Assembly: GCA_902585415.1 (NCBI GenBank) | Contig: CACIDN010000001.1 | Location: 115,001-179,000, forward strand | Source: an uncultured Pelagibacteraceae bacterium | GTDB taxonomy: Bacteria; Pseudomonadota; Alphaproteobacteria; Pelagibacterales; Pelagibacteraceae | Reading direction: 5' to 3' | DNA length: 64,000 bases | Shown here: positions 27,009-36,131 of the stretch, one piece after another | How the letters are laid out: every line of letters begins with the position of its first letter | How positions within the stretch are numbered: the first letter of the stretch is position 1 | Position numbers and translations under genes: made by a program | Notes under the pieces: model-generated | Database searches by the model: none | Told to the model about the DNA's origin: nothing | Seen by the model: the letters and a program-made list of their open reading frames with translations, nothing else

Positions 27009-27953
27009 ATGGTAAAAAAAATTGCTTTAGTGTTTGGTGCGTCTGGTCAGGATGGAACCTACATTTGCGAATTGTTGAAACAAAAAAATTACGAAGTAAT
27101 TGCAATAAGTCGTGGATCAGATTTTGAAAATCACAAAAAAATTAACTTAAAGGTAAAAATAAAGAGAGTCGACATATATAATATACATAAAATAGAAAAA
27201 ATAATTAAAAACACCAAATGTAACGAAATATATTACTTTGCTGGACAATCTAATTATCAAGATTCTTTTGCAAATATATTGAGTACTTTTAAAAGTCATA
27301 ATTTACCGCTTTATAATATTTTATTTTCAATTAATAAATTAAGGAGAAAAATAAAAGTTTTTAATAGTTGTTCCGGGCTAATATATGATCCTAAAGAAAA
27401 TATTATTAATGAGAATTCAAATTTAAACCCTAATAGTCCTTATGGATTCTCAAAACTTGTGTCATATTTTTTAATAAGATATTTTAGAGAAAATCTGAAT
27501 ATTTGGTGTATGTCTGGTATATTCTTCAATCATGACTCAATTCTTAGACCAAAAAATTATGTTATTCCAAAGGTTGTTGATTTTGTAAAAAGAGATAAAT
27601 TTAAAACTAAAAAGTTATTATTAGGTGATATTAACATCAGAAGAGACTGGGGTTGGGCTCCAGAGTACATGAGGCTAGTTTATCTTTTAATGCAAAAAAA
27701 AAAACCTAAAGATCTTATAATAGCCACAGGTAAATCATTTGTGTTAAAAGAAGTTATAAATAAAATATTTAAGACAAAAAAATTGGCTTGGAAAAATCAT
27801 ATTAGAATTAGCAAAAGTATTATCAAAAAAAATAAATTAAATTATATGTCTTCACAAATACAAACTATAAACTTAAAAAAATATTTAGGTATAACGCCAA
27901 CTAAAAATATAAATGATGTTTTTAAGTTAATGATTAAATCCAAATTATTTTAA
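27009..27953 (+). CDS. GDP-mannose 4,6-dehydratase-like
   Basis: Converts GDP-D-mannose to GDP-4-keto-6-deoxymannose, the entry to GDP-fucose and GDP-perosamine. The N-terminal VFGASGQDGTYICELL is the Gmd-specific NADP loop. FAGQSNYQDSF, SPYGFSKL (Y-x-x-x-K), MSGIFFNHDSILRP and LGDINIRRDWGWAPEYM follow the Gmd pattern. At 314 aa it is somewhat shorter than typical Gmd (about 345-370), and it has N-Y-Q where Gmd usually has S-x-V, so a related GDP-sugar activity is possible. It stands between a 127-nt gap and the STELLO-like gene. Confidence 0.85.
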   Translation: MVKKIALVFGASGQDGTYICELLKQKNYEVIAISRGSDFENHKKINLKVKIKRVDIYNIHKIEKIIKNTKCNEIYYFAGQSNYQDSFANILSTFKSHNLPLYNILFSINKLRRKIKVFNSCSGLIYDPKENIINENSNLNPNSPYGFSKLVSYFLIRYFRENLNIWCMSGIFFNHDSILRPKNYVIPKVVDFVKRDKFKTKKLLLGDINIRRDWGWAPEYMRLVYLLMQKKKPKDLIIATGKSFVLKEVINKIFKTKKLAWKNHIRISKSIIKKNKLNYMSSQIQTINLKKYLGITPTKNINDVFKLMIKSKLF

Positions 27954-27972
27954 TAAAGAAATATTAATATAT

Positions 27973-29019
27973 ATGATTTTGAATAAAAAAGTTACATCAA
28001 CATTAGTCATTACCTCAATTAATAAACCTAATAATGTTATAAAAAAATACGAAATACTGTCCAAAAAAAAAAATATTGATTTTATCTTTGTCGCAGATAA
28101 AAAAACTCCAAAATTTAAACACGAAAATTATTTAAATGTTTTGTCAATTAAATTACAAAAAAAACTTCCATATAAAATATGTAAAAAAATACCATTTAAT
28201 TCATACTCAAGAAAAAATATTGGTTATTTATATGCAATGCATAAAGGAATTAAAAAAATATATGAAACTGATGATGACAATTATCCAAGAGAAAACTTTT
28301 TTTCACAAGATATTTATAAATTAAATCATTACAAAGTAAAAGAAACTGGATTCATAAATATTTATAAATATTTTTTAAATAATAAAATAGATATTTGGCC
28401 GAGAGGTCTTCCACTATCAGAATTGAATAATTCAAAAAAATTATTAATTAAAAAAAAAAAAGTAAAACAAAAATTTAGTGTTGTCCAAAGACTTTGTAAT
28501 AAAAACCCAGATGTGGATGCAATTTATAGATTAATTAATAAAAAAATTAATATTAAATTTGCAGAGAACAAAAGTTTTTTTGCAAATAATAAATCTTATG
28601 TTCCATTTAATAGCCAAAATACAACTTGGAACGATGAAGTATTTCCTTTAATGTATTTACCAACCTATTGCACTATGAGAGCAACAGATATATGGAGATC
28701 ATATATTGCAACGCACATTATGAATAAACTAAATCTAAAAATATTATTTACTAGTCCAACTGTATACCAAGATAGAAATTATCACGATTTGTATAAAGAT
28801 TTTGATTTAGAAATATCAGTATTCAGAGATGTAAAAAAATTAGTAAAAGTTTTAGACTCAACAAAAATTTATAAAAATAAAAAATATATTTTAGTAAATC
28901 TTTTTAATTGTTATCAAAATCTTGTTAAAAAAAAAATATTAGAAAAAGCAGAACTTGAAATTTTACATGCATGGTGCGAGGATATTCATCACTTAAAAAA
29001 AAAATTGGTAAAAATTTAG
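27973..29019 (+). CDS. STELLO-like (DUF288) putative glycosyltransferase
   Basis: The protein (348 aa) matches the STELLO pattern. TLVITSINKP and DFIFVADKKTPKF lead, followed by FNSYSRKNIGYLYAMHKGIKKIYETDDDNYP, where E-T-D-D-D-N is the presumed metal-binding motif. LPLSEL, the YVPFNSQNTTW segment and FPLMYLPTYCTMRATDIWRSYI follow. STELLO proteins are best known from plants as probable glycosyltransferases linked to cellulose synthesis; bacterial members exist in glycan loci. No signal peptide or membrane segment is present here. It shares one base with the FkbM gene downstream. Confidence 0.75.
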   Translation: MILNKKVTSTLVITSINKPNNVIKKYEILSKKKNIDFIFVADKKTPKFKHENYLNVLSIKLQKKLPYKICKKIPFNSYSRKNIGYLYAMHKGIKKIYETDDDNYPRENFFSQDIYKLNHYKVKETGFINIYKYFLNNKIDIWPRGLPLSELNNSKKLLIKKKKVKQKFSVVQRLCNKNPDVDAIYRLINKKINIKFAENKSFFANNKSYVPFNSQNTTWNDEVFPLMYLPTYCTMRATDIWRSYIATHIMNKLNLKILFTSPTVYQDRNYHDLYKDFDLEISVFRDVKKLVKVLDSTKIYKNKKYILVNLFNCYQNLVKKKILEKAELEILHAWCEDIHHLKKKLVKI

Positions 29020-29720
29020 TGCTTAAATTATTAAAAAAAAAAATTAAAAATTTACTTTTTAATTATGGATGGGTTATTAAAAAAATTTATAAAAATGAAT
29101 CATATACAAATTTACCTCCCAATGAAGATGTATTAAGTCAACTTTATAAAAGTAATGGAATAATTCATATGGGAGCTCACAGAGGTACTGAAGCAGCTGT
29201 TTATGATTGGCTTAATAAAAAAACTATTTGGATAGAAGCAGATCCAGATATTTTTATAGATTTAAAAATTAATATTTCTCAATTTATAAATCAAATTGCT
29301 TTTAATAGTGTATTATACAATGAAGACAATATTTTAATTGATTTTTTTATCTCTAACAATGATGGAGCATCATCTTCACTCTTTCAATTTAAAAAGGGGT
29401 CAGAAAAAATTAAAATGGTTAGTAAGAAAAAATTAAAAACTATATCTCTGGACTCGTTGTTAAAAAAAAATTCTATAAATGTAAAGGAATACAACTTTTG
29501 GGTTATAGATTTACAGGGTGCTGAATATTTAGTTTTAAATGGAGCAAAAAATTCTTTAAAATTATGCGATTCAATACTTATTGAAATAAGTAAAGAAGAA
29601 TATTATCTAAATGGTGCAAAATGGGAGGAAATAAAAAATTTTTTAAACGAGAATATGTTCTTTCACAAAATAGAACCGAATGAAACTCATCAGGATGTAC
29701 TTTTTATAAGAAAGCAATAA
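29019..29720 (+). CDS. FkbM family methyltransferase
   Basis: SAM-dependent O-methyltransferase family often found in glycan loci. IIHMGAHRGTEAAVYDW is motif I. WIEADPDIF follows, and VIDLQGAEYLVLNGAKNSL is the D-x-x-G-x-E-x-x-x-L-x-G-A motif that defines FkbM. The track starts at 28971 with a 49-nt overlap of the previous gene. GTG at 29019, sharing one base with the upstream TAG, is a tidier start and gives 233 aa. It is followed after 5 nt by the Fut8-like paralogue B. The target hydroxyl is unknown. Confidence 0.87.
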   Translation: MLKLLKKKIKNLLFNYGWVIKKIYKNESYTNLPPNEDVLSQLYKSNGIIHMGAHRGTEAAVYDWLNKKTIWIEADPDIFIDLKINISQFINQIAFNSVLYNEDNILIDFFISNNDGASSSLFQFKKGSEKIKMVSKKKLKTISLDSLLKKNSINVKEYNFWVIDLQGAEYLVLNGAKNSLKLCDSILIEISKEEYYLNGAKWEEIKNFLNENMFFHKIEPNETHQDVLFIRKQ

Positions 29721-29725
29721 TATGT

Positions 29726-30805
29726 ATGTTACTTAATTATCTTAGAAAACAATTATTAAAAAAGCAATTTTTCGCAAGACAATCCTGGGAGCCTAAAAAT
29801 AAAATATTTAAAAAAAATAAGTTTAGTCATCTAAATTTCGAGTATAAAAGTTATGGAAATAAAAATCCAAATAAATTCTTTTATGTTATAAGAAGGCATC
29901 CGGGGGCTGGTTTTTTTTCTAATTTAAATTTTGTAATTCACCATCTTTTAATTTGCGACGAGCTTAAAATGGTACCAATTATTGACATGGAAAATTATCA
30001 AACATTTTATAACTGCAAAAAAAAAATTAAAAACACATATAATTCTTGGGAGTATTATTTTAAACCAGTCTCAAAATATAAATTAAAAGATGTTTATACT
30101 AGTAAAAATGTGATTTTATGTGACAATCGAACATCTAAAAAGGGTTTTTCTAAGGAAAACTACATTTCCAGTTTTAAATATTTTAATGGATTTAACAATC
30201 TCAATAAAAGACACAAGTTAATTTGCAAGAAATATATAAAAATAAATAAAGATATAATTATCAAGGCCGCAAAACTAAAGAAAGATTTTAAGGGTAAAAA
30301 AGTATTAGGTATTTGTTTTAGAGGATCAGATCAAAAGAAAGCAGCTTATCAACCTTACACACCTACTGAAAATCAAATGAAATATGCAACAGATTTTTTG
30401 TTAAAAAAATATAAATTTAATAAGATATATTTATGTACTGAAGATGAAGATTATTTAAAATTTTATAAACAATATTATAATAAATTCTTGTTATATCAAG
30501 ATACTTATAGAACCACAGATAAGTTTGATTTGTTTGATAATAAAAATCCTATTCACAGGTACCAAATCGGTGAAGCAAATATTATAGATATGTTAGTTTT
30601 AGCAAGCACAAATTATATGTTATTTGCGTCAAGTAATATTCCAAGTTGCGCAATGTTTTTTTCAAAAATTAAAATTCCATATTCAATTATAGATAATGGG
30701 ATGAAAGGTAACATATTCATATCCCAATTTAGTTGGTATATTAAGAAAAATTTACCCAAATATTTAGGTGGTTTTGAAAATAAATTAATTGAAAAAAATA
30801 AGTAA
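29726..30805 (+). CDS. Fut8/NodZ-like glycosyltransferase (paralogue B)
   Basis: Paralogue of the protein at 23396: both share F-Y-V-I-x-R, the h-x-A-G-x-F-S/Y-x-L-x-F-V block, P-x-x-D-M-E-N, N-S-W-E-Y-Y-F and a final S/F-x-x-x-F-x-W-x-I-K-K. LGICFRGSDQKK replaces the G-I-H-F-R-G of the other copy, with Cys for His, and FASSNIPSCAMFFS matches its C-terminal substrate loop. Length 359 aa. Two diverged copies in one locus suggest sequential transfer of similar sugars. The fucosyltransferase-like assignment rests on these motifs and on the GDP-sugar genes nearby. Confidence 0.68.
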   Translation: MLLNYLRKQLLKKQFFARQSWEPKNKIFKKNKFSHLNFEYKSYGNKNPNKFFYVIRRHPGAGFFSNLNFVIHHLLICDELKMVPIIDMENYQTFYNCKKKIKNTYNSWEYYFKPVSKYKLKDVYTSKNVILCDNRTSKKGFSKENYISSFKYFNGFNNLNKRHKLICKKYIKINKDIIIKAAKLKKDFKGKKVLGICFRGSDQKKAAYQPYTPTENQMKYATDFLLKKYKFNKIYLCTEDEDYLKFYKQYYNKFLLYQDTYRTTDKFDLFDNKNPIHRYQIGEANIIDMLVLASTNYMLFASSNIPSCAMFFSKIKIPYSIIDNGMKGNIFISQFSWYIKKNLPKYLGGFENKLIEKNK

Positions 30806-30824
30806 AGTAAAAATATTTGATTAC

Positions 30825-31825
30825 TTAAATATTACTTTTCGTAAATTTACTAATGTTACTACCAGAAATAGATTGATCGTAAATCCATTTGTATGTTCTT
30901 TTAAGACCTTCTTTCAAATTTATTTGCGTATCCCATCCAATTTTTTCTCTTATCAGTCGATTATCACTAGTTCGACCTCGCACACCTTTAGGTTTGTTTA
31001 TTAAATAATTTTTTGAAACTTTAAAATTAGCTATTTCTTCAATATACTCTACTAATTGATTTATTGAAACTTGCTCCTCACTTCCGACGTTAAACGGCTC
31101 TTGAAAATTACTATTAAATACTTCCATAGTACCTTTTATACAATCATCTATGTACATAAAACTCCTAGTTTGCTCGCCATCTCCCCAAACATCAATTGTT
31201 TTCTTATTATTAATTTTAGCGTTTATAATTTTTCTGCATATTGCAGCAGGAGCTTTTTCTCTTCCGCCATCATAAGTTCCTAAAGGTCCATAAACATTAT
31301 GATATCTAACTATCCTTGTATCAATTCCGAAGTCTTCGCTAAAATGTCTACACATTCTTTTACTAAATAATTTTTCCCAACCATAACCATCCTCTGGTTC
31401 AGCAGGATACGCGTCTTCTTCTTTTAATCCTGGCACAAAAGTTTTTTTTTGTTTCTCAGCATTATAAACACAAGCACTTGATGAAAATAAATATTTGGAA
31501 ACTTTATTTTCAACAGATGCTCTGAGCAAGTTAGTATTTATTAATACCGACAACATACATTCTGCTTTGTTATTCTCTATAAAACCCATTCCTCCCATAT
31601 TACAAGCCATATTAAAAATAAAATCTATATTTTGAGACACCTTTAAGCATGAATGATAATCTCTTAGATCTAAGGATAAGTTTTTTGTTTCATCAAAAAT
31701 TTGAAACCAATATTCAAAGGGCTTAACGTCAACACAGACAATCTCAAAATTTTTTTTTCTATGAAATATTTAGTTAAATGACCCCCGATAAATCCACCAG
31801 CACCACATATAAGTATTTTTTTCAT
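30825..31825 (-). pseudogene. GDP-mannose 3,5-epimerase-like gene with one frameshift
   Basis: The ORF track shows only the last 271 codons (from a GTG at 31640). An ATG at 31825 opens with MKKILICGAGGFIGGHLTKYF, an SDR dinucleotide loop, and runs into a stop after a run of 9 A (31750-31758). Adding one A gives ...NFEIVCVDVKPFEYWFQI, then LRDYHSCLKVSQNIDFIFN, and joins the annotated part exactly. The rest has NMACNMGGMGFIENN, FSSSACVYN, YGWEKLFSKRM and RYHNVYGP, the signatures of GDP-mannose 3,5-epimerase. The restored length is about 333 aa. It may be a recent inactivation, a slippage-rescued gene or a homopolymer error. Confidence 0.82.
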
Positions 31826-31828
31826 GTT

Positions 31829-32923
31829 TCAATTTAAGTAATTTTGAATTAATTTTAGGTATTTATCGCAATTTTTCTTATATTCAAACCTTTTTGTACT
31901 TTTATAACCCTCATGAATTTTATTATTAACTTTTTTAGAAAATTTAAAATTATCAATAAACTTTGAAATATTTCTATGATCACCAACCTTAAATAAAGCT
32001 CCATATCTGCCATTTTTCAGTATTTCTTTAGGACCCGTAGGACAATTTGTTGACATAACAAATTTTTTTAAAAAAAGCGCTTCAACTAAAACATTAGGTG
32101 ATCCTTCAAATTTTGAGGTTAAAATAAATATATTCGCCTGTTTTAAATATGGAAAAGGATTTGATTTATACCCCAAGAGCTTAACTTTATCATTTAAATT
32201 ATTTTTTAATATATAACGTTTTAATCTAACTTTTTCCAATCCTTTACCAATTATTACAAGCTCGACTTTATTCCTTTTTAAATTTTTCATACTTTTTAAT
32301 AAAGTCATAAAATCCTTTTGAGATGTTAGCCTTGCTAAAGAAATAAGTTTTAGTGAGTTTTTATTATATATTTTTTTTACTTTTTTATTCGATAATTTCC
32401 TTATTTTACTAAATTCAAAAGGGTTTAAAATACATTCAGTATTAATCATGTACTTTTTGTCCATCTCTTTTTTAAAATCATAACTGTTAACAACTATTTT
32501 ATCGGCTTTTTTGAAATAAAGTTTGAAAATATATTGTTTGATGTAGTTTTTTGACCATCCTACAGAAGAAGAATTTGACCTAGAAACAATTTTTACATCA
32601 AAAATTTTTGCAACAAATATTGCAAAAATATTTGCTTGAAATGATAATATTAGATAGTTTCTGTTTATCAAAAGCATCCTTATTAAGGATAATAAACAAA
32701 AAAAATATTTTAAGTATCTTCCTTTGATATTTAAAAAATTAAACCATGGATTAATGATTTTAATATTATGTAAAAATTTCCTCTTTTTCGAACTTTGGTA
32801 GGTTATTAAAATAATATTTTGAAATTTTTTTGATAAAAAATTTGAAATTAAATACAAGTTTTTTTCAACACCACCATCTTCAATTGATGGAATAAAAATT
32901 ATTAATTTTTTACTTTTAACCAT
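31829..32923 (-). CDS. GT4 family glycosyltransferase
   Basis: GT-B fold, 364 aa. IIFIPSIEDGGVEKNLYLISNF is the N-terminal G-G-x-E loop. LISLARLTSQKDFMTLLKSM is the donor-side R-L-x-x-Q-K-D segment, and FILTSKFEGSPNVLVEALFL is the E-G-x-P-N-x-x-x-E-A motif that binds the nucleotide diphosphate. It sits 3 nt downstream of the epimerase start and overlaps the methyltransferase gene by 22 nt, in one minus-strand operon of three genes. Sugar specificity unknown. Confidence 0.92.
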   Translation of the reverse strand: MVKSKKLIIFIPSIEDGGVEKNLYLISNFLSKKFQNIILITYQSSKKRKFLHNIKIINPWFNFLNIKGRYLKYFFCLLSLIRMLLINRNYLILSFQANIFAIFVAKIFDVKIVSRSNSSSVGWSKNYIKQYIFKLYFKKADKIVVNSYDFKKEMDKKYMINTECILNPFEFSKIRKLSNKKVKKIYNKNSLKLISLARLTSQKDFMTLLKSMKNLKRNKVELVIIGKGLEKVRLKRYILKNNLNDKVKLLGYKSNPFPYLKQANIFILTSKFEGSPNVLVEALFLKKFVMSTNCPTGPKEILKNGRYGALFKVGDHRNISKFIDNFKFSKKVNNKIHEGYKSTKRFEYKKNCDKYLKLIQNYLN

Positions 32924-33531
32924 AATTTCCTAATTAAGTTTTTGAAACTATGCTCTCTTGAATTTAATTTTTCTGAAACTTTCAAAATATCATCACTTTT
33001 TTTTTTAATGATTGCCAATCCAGAACTTTCAAAAGAAAAGTTTAAAGTGAAAGACTTGTGATTGTAATAATAAATTTGCAAAAGAGTATCGAATGTTTCT
33101 CTATTATTGATTTCGCAATAGAAATCTGTTTTACGATCATTTTTAATGTAAGGTAAATGTGATATATCATCAACAAATATTAAACCTCCATTTCTTAAAT
33201 TATTATAATAGTTATAAAAGATTTTTTTTACATGTTTTGCCTCATGAAGAGTATCAATAAATATTACATCTAATTTTTCGGGTATCTGAGATTTTACAAA
33301 ATTAAAATCATCATCTCTACTTTTAATAAAATTCCATTTTGGATCATTAACGACGTTACTGCAGTCATTAACATCAACAGAATATAAATTTCCATTATTT
33401 TGATTACATATCTCAAGAAATTTTTTTGTTGATATACCACTTTGAACACCGAGCTCTAATATTTGGGGATTTTTAATTTTTCTAATTAATGGAAAAAGGT
33501 TTTTTTCAATTTTTTCTTCATAACTAAACAT
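32902..33531 (-). CDS. Class I SAM-dependent methyltransferase
   Basis: A 209-aa protein of the CmcI/Methyltransf_24 kind. LELGVQSGISTKKFLEI is motif I (E-x-G-x-x-x-G). LYSVDVNDC is motif II with an acidic residue for the ribose. LDVIFIDTLHEAKHVKKIF contains the D-x-x-H-x-x-x metal or substrate segment found in O-methyltransferases of this type, and GGLIFVDDISH follows. It is the first gene of the minus-strand trio with the GT4 and epimerase genes. The target is probably a sugar hydroxyl, by context only. Confidence 0.78.
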   Translation of the reverse strand: MFSYEEKIEKNLFPLIRKIKNPQILELGVQSGISTKKFLEICNQNNGNLYSVDVNDCSNVVNDPKWNFIKSRDDDFNFVKSQIPEKLDVIFIDTLHEAKHVKKIFYNYYNNLRNGGLIFVDDISHLPYIKNDRKTDFYCEINNRETFDTLLQIYYYNHKSFTLNFSFESSGLAIIKKKSDDILKVSEKLNSREHSFKNLIRKLWLKVKN

Positions 33532-33601
33532 AATTTATTATATTTTAAGAAAATTTAATATAAACTTAGCATATATAAATTCAACCAACTTTAATAAAAA
33601 A

Positions 33602-34738
33602 TTGAACAACGAAAAAAGTAAAATATTTTATTGGTCACCTTCTTTAGTGAATATAGCAACAACAAAGGCAGTAATTAATTCTGCCCATTCATTACATTTA
33701 TATAGCGATGATTACGAATGTTCGATAATAAACTTTTTTGGGGAATTCTCTAACACAAAATTTCAGATTGAAAAAAAAGAAATTAATTTAATAAATTTCT
33801 ACAATAAAAATATAATAAACTTTTTACCTAAATATGGAAAAATTAAAAGTAGATTATCTTTCATTATTATTTATATACTATCTTTCTTTCCATTGAAAAA
33901 CTTAATTCAAAAAGAAAAACCTAAGTATTTAGTTATACATTTAGTAACTTCACTTCCTTTAACTTTATTAATTCTATTTAGTTTTAAAACAAAATTTATA
34001 TTAAGAATTTCAGGTTTTCCAAGATTAAATTTTATGAGAAAATTATTTTGGAAAATAGCTCTTAAAAAAATACATTTAATTACTTGCCCAACTAGAAATA
34101 CTATGAACTATATTAAAGATTTAAATTTAGCAGATTCCTCAAAAATAAAATTATTATATGATCCTGTTATTTCGGTGAAAGATATAAATAAAAAAAAAAA
34201 AATAACACTTGAAAAACATTCAAATTATTATTTTTCTGCAGGAAGATTAACTAGACAAAAAAATTTCATGTTTTTATGTAAAGCTTTTAAAGAAATAATT
34301 AAAGAAAATAATGAAATAAAATTATTGATTGCAGGAGAGGGAGAAGAGGGTTTTATTCTTAAAAAATACATAAACAAAAACAGATTAGAAAAAAATATAA
34401 TTTTATTAGGTCATATACAAAACATTTATCCATATTTAAAAAATTCAAAAGGATTTATTTTAACTTCTCTATGGGAGGACCCGGGGTTTGTTTTAATTGA
34501 AGCTTCTTATTCAAGAACATCTATTTTATCTGCAAACTCTTGGCCAGGTCCTGCAGAGTTGATTAAAGATGAATTTAATGGCATTGTTTTTGAAAATAAC
34601 AACATGGAAAGTTTCTTAAAAAAATTTAAGCATTTTGCAAATTTAAAAAATTCGCATTATTTAAAATTAAACAATTTAAAATTGAGTAGAAAATTTACTT
34701 TATTTAGTCACTATAAAAAATTTGCAGAATTAATATAA
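33602..34738 (+). CDS. GT4 family glycosyltransferase
   Basis: GT-B fold, 378 aa, starting at TTG 33602. YFSAGRLTRQKNFMFLCKAFKEI is the G-R-L-x-x-Q-K-N donor segment. LLIAGEGEEGFILKKYI is the G-E-G strand-loop, and FILTSLWEDPGFVLIEASYS is the E-D-P-G-F-x-x-x-E-A motif. The N-terminal acceptor loop is less regular (WSPSLVNIATTKAVINSA). It lies 26 nt before the polymerase gene and probably shares its transcript. No earlier ATG in frame is apparent; the divergent methyltransferase start is 70 nt away. Confidence 0.88.
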   Translation: MNNEKSKIFYWSPSLVNIATTKAVINSAHSLHLYSDDYECSIINFFGEFSNTKFQIEKKEINLINFYNKNIINFLPKYGKIKSRLSFIIIYILSFFPLKNLIQKEKPKYLVIHLVTSLPLTLLILFSFKTKFILRISGFPRLNFMRKLFWKIALKKIHLITCPTRNTMNYIKDLNLADSSKIKLLYDPVISVKDINKKKKITLEKHSNYYFSAGRLTRQKNFMFLCKAFKEIIKENNEIKLLIAGEGEEGFILKKYINKNRLEKNIILLGHIQNIYPYLKNSKGFILTSLWEDPGFVLIEASYSRTSILSANSWPGPAELIKDEFNGIVFENNNMESFLKKFKHFANLKNSHYLKLNNLKLSRKFTLFSHYKKFAELI

Positions 34739-34764
34739 TAATAGATATTATGCAAAACGATTAA

Positions 34765-36033
34765 ATGAAAAATATAGAAAAGATAAAAATAAATATCCCA
34801 ATAATATTGTTTTCTGTCTTACCTATATCAATTATTATAGGTGCGAGTTTTTCATTAATCAATACAGTTTTATTAAGTTTATGTTTCATAATTATATATT
34901 TTTCAAATAACGACATTAAAATAAATGATTTTAAACCAGTACTCTTATTATTTATCTTATATTTATATCTCATATTCAATTCATTAATCTCTGTTGATAT
35001 AACATCGGGAATTTATCGGAACTTTGGTTTCATTAGATTCATTCTTTTTTTTTTGATGGTAAATTATATTTTTTTTATTAATGGAAAAAACTCAATTATC
35101 TTAAAGATTTGGACAATAATTTTTCTTATAGTTTTGGTAGATGTGTACATAGAAAGGTTCACTGGAAGTAATATTTTCGGATTTGGAAAATTAGAAATTA
35201 ATGGAGTACCACAACCTTATGGCAATAGAGTAATAAGCTTTTTTAGAACTGAGCCTATAGCAGGGGCATTTTTATGTGGTTTTTGTTTCATAGTAACGGG
35301 ATACGTTTTAGATTTTTTGAAGTCTAAAAAAATTTTAAAAATACTAGGGTTTCTTATCATTGTATCATGTTTGCTTGGAGTAATACTTACAGGTGAAAGA
35401 TCAAATAGTTTAAAATCTTTAATTGGATTTGTAATTTTTATTTCTATAATTGATTATGTAAATTTAAGAAGTAAAATTATAATTTTTCTATCTATTTTTA
35501 TAATTTTTATTTTCACTATAAACTTATCTGACTATATTAAATTAAGATATATCGGTCAATTTTATAACGAAATAAAGACCAAGGATCAAAGAGAAAAATT
35601 TTTAGAAAACAGTTTATATATAAAACTTTATAAGTCAGGTTTCAGTGTATTTAAAAATAATCCATGGTTTGGAGTAGGAAATAAAAATTACAGAATTGAA
35701 ACATGTGATAAAAAAAAGAATTCTATTCATACAGAATATCTTTGCTTAACTCATCCGCACCAAGTGTATATAGAGATGTTATCTGAACATGGAATAGTTG
35801 GGACGATAATAATAACGTCAATAATTTTCTACCTAATGTTTCGTATAATTAGAAAAATAATTGTAAGTAGAAATTTGATTCAAGCTGGTTGTTTTGCTTA
35901 TTTATTAATAAATTTTATTCCAATACTGCCAAGTGGCTCATTTTTTAATAATTTCAATATAACTTTATTTATGGTCAACTTTTCTTTAATATATGCAGCA
36001 AATAAAGAAACAAATATTTTTTCAAAGAAATGA
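34765..36033 (+). CDS. O-antigen polymerase/ligase-like membrane protein (Wzy/WaaL)
   Basis: A 422-aa protein with about ten hydrophobic segments and one larger loop. The segment NPWFGVGNKNYR, followed by THPHQVYIEMLSEHGIVGTI, is the Wzy_C signature (N-P-x-x-G-x-G, H-x-x-x-x-x-x-x-E-x-G). TGERSNSL is the G-x-R-S motif of ligases. It would polymerise glycan repeat units or attach them to lipid A-core at the outer face of the inner membrane. Polymerases and ligases cannot be told apart here. It ends 22 nt before the tRNA-Val gene. Confidence 0.87.
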   Translation: MKNIEKIKINIPIILFSVLPISIIIGASFSLINTVLLSLCFIIIYFSNNDIKINDFKPVLLLFILYLYLIFNSLISVDITSGIYRNFGFIRFILFFLMVNYIFFINGKNSIILKIWTIIFLIVLVDVYIERFTGSNIFGFGKLEINGVPQPYGNRVISFFRTEPIAGAFLCGFCFIVTGYVLDFLKSKKILKILGFLIIVSCLLGVILTGERSNSLKSLIGFVIFISIIDYVNLRSKIIIFLSIFIIFIFTINLSDYIKLRYIGQFYNEIKTKDQREKFLENSLYIKLYKSGFSVFKNNPWFGVGNKNYRIETCDKKKNSIHTEYLCLTHPHQVYIEMLSEHGIVGTIIITSIIFYLMFRIIRKIIVSRNLIQAGCFAYLLINFIPILPSGSFFNNFNITLFMVNFSLIYAANKETNIFSKK

Positions 36034-36055
36034 AAAAAATATTAAAATATATTTT

Positions 36056-36130
36056 GGGCCGTTAGCTCAATAGTAGAGTACTGCATTGACATTGCAGGGG
36101 TAGTTGGAGCGTAACCAACACGGCCCACCA
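36056..36130 (+). tRNA. tRNA-Val (GAC), with non-canonical elbow
   Basis: A full cloverleaf can be folded, with CCA encoded. The acceptor stem is GGGCCGT/ACGGCCC, the anticodon stem CTGCA/TGCAG with loop TTGACAT (anticodon GAC, Val), and the T stem GTTGG/CCAAC. The T loop is AGCGTAA instead of the near-universal TTCRANT, and the D loop AATAGTA lacks the usual G18-G19 pair. Stems are perfect, so it is unlikely to be simple decay. It starts 22 nt after the polymerase gene and ends next to rmlD. Confidence 0.82.
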
Positions 36131-36131
36131 T

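Noticed and set aside
30789-31283. Plus-strand ORFs (71 and 70 aa) across the GDP-mannose 3,5-epimerase gene
   Set aside because: The opposite strand carries clear epimerase motifs; these are antisense shadows.
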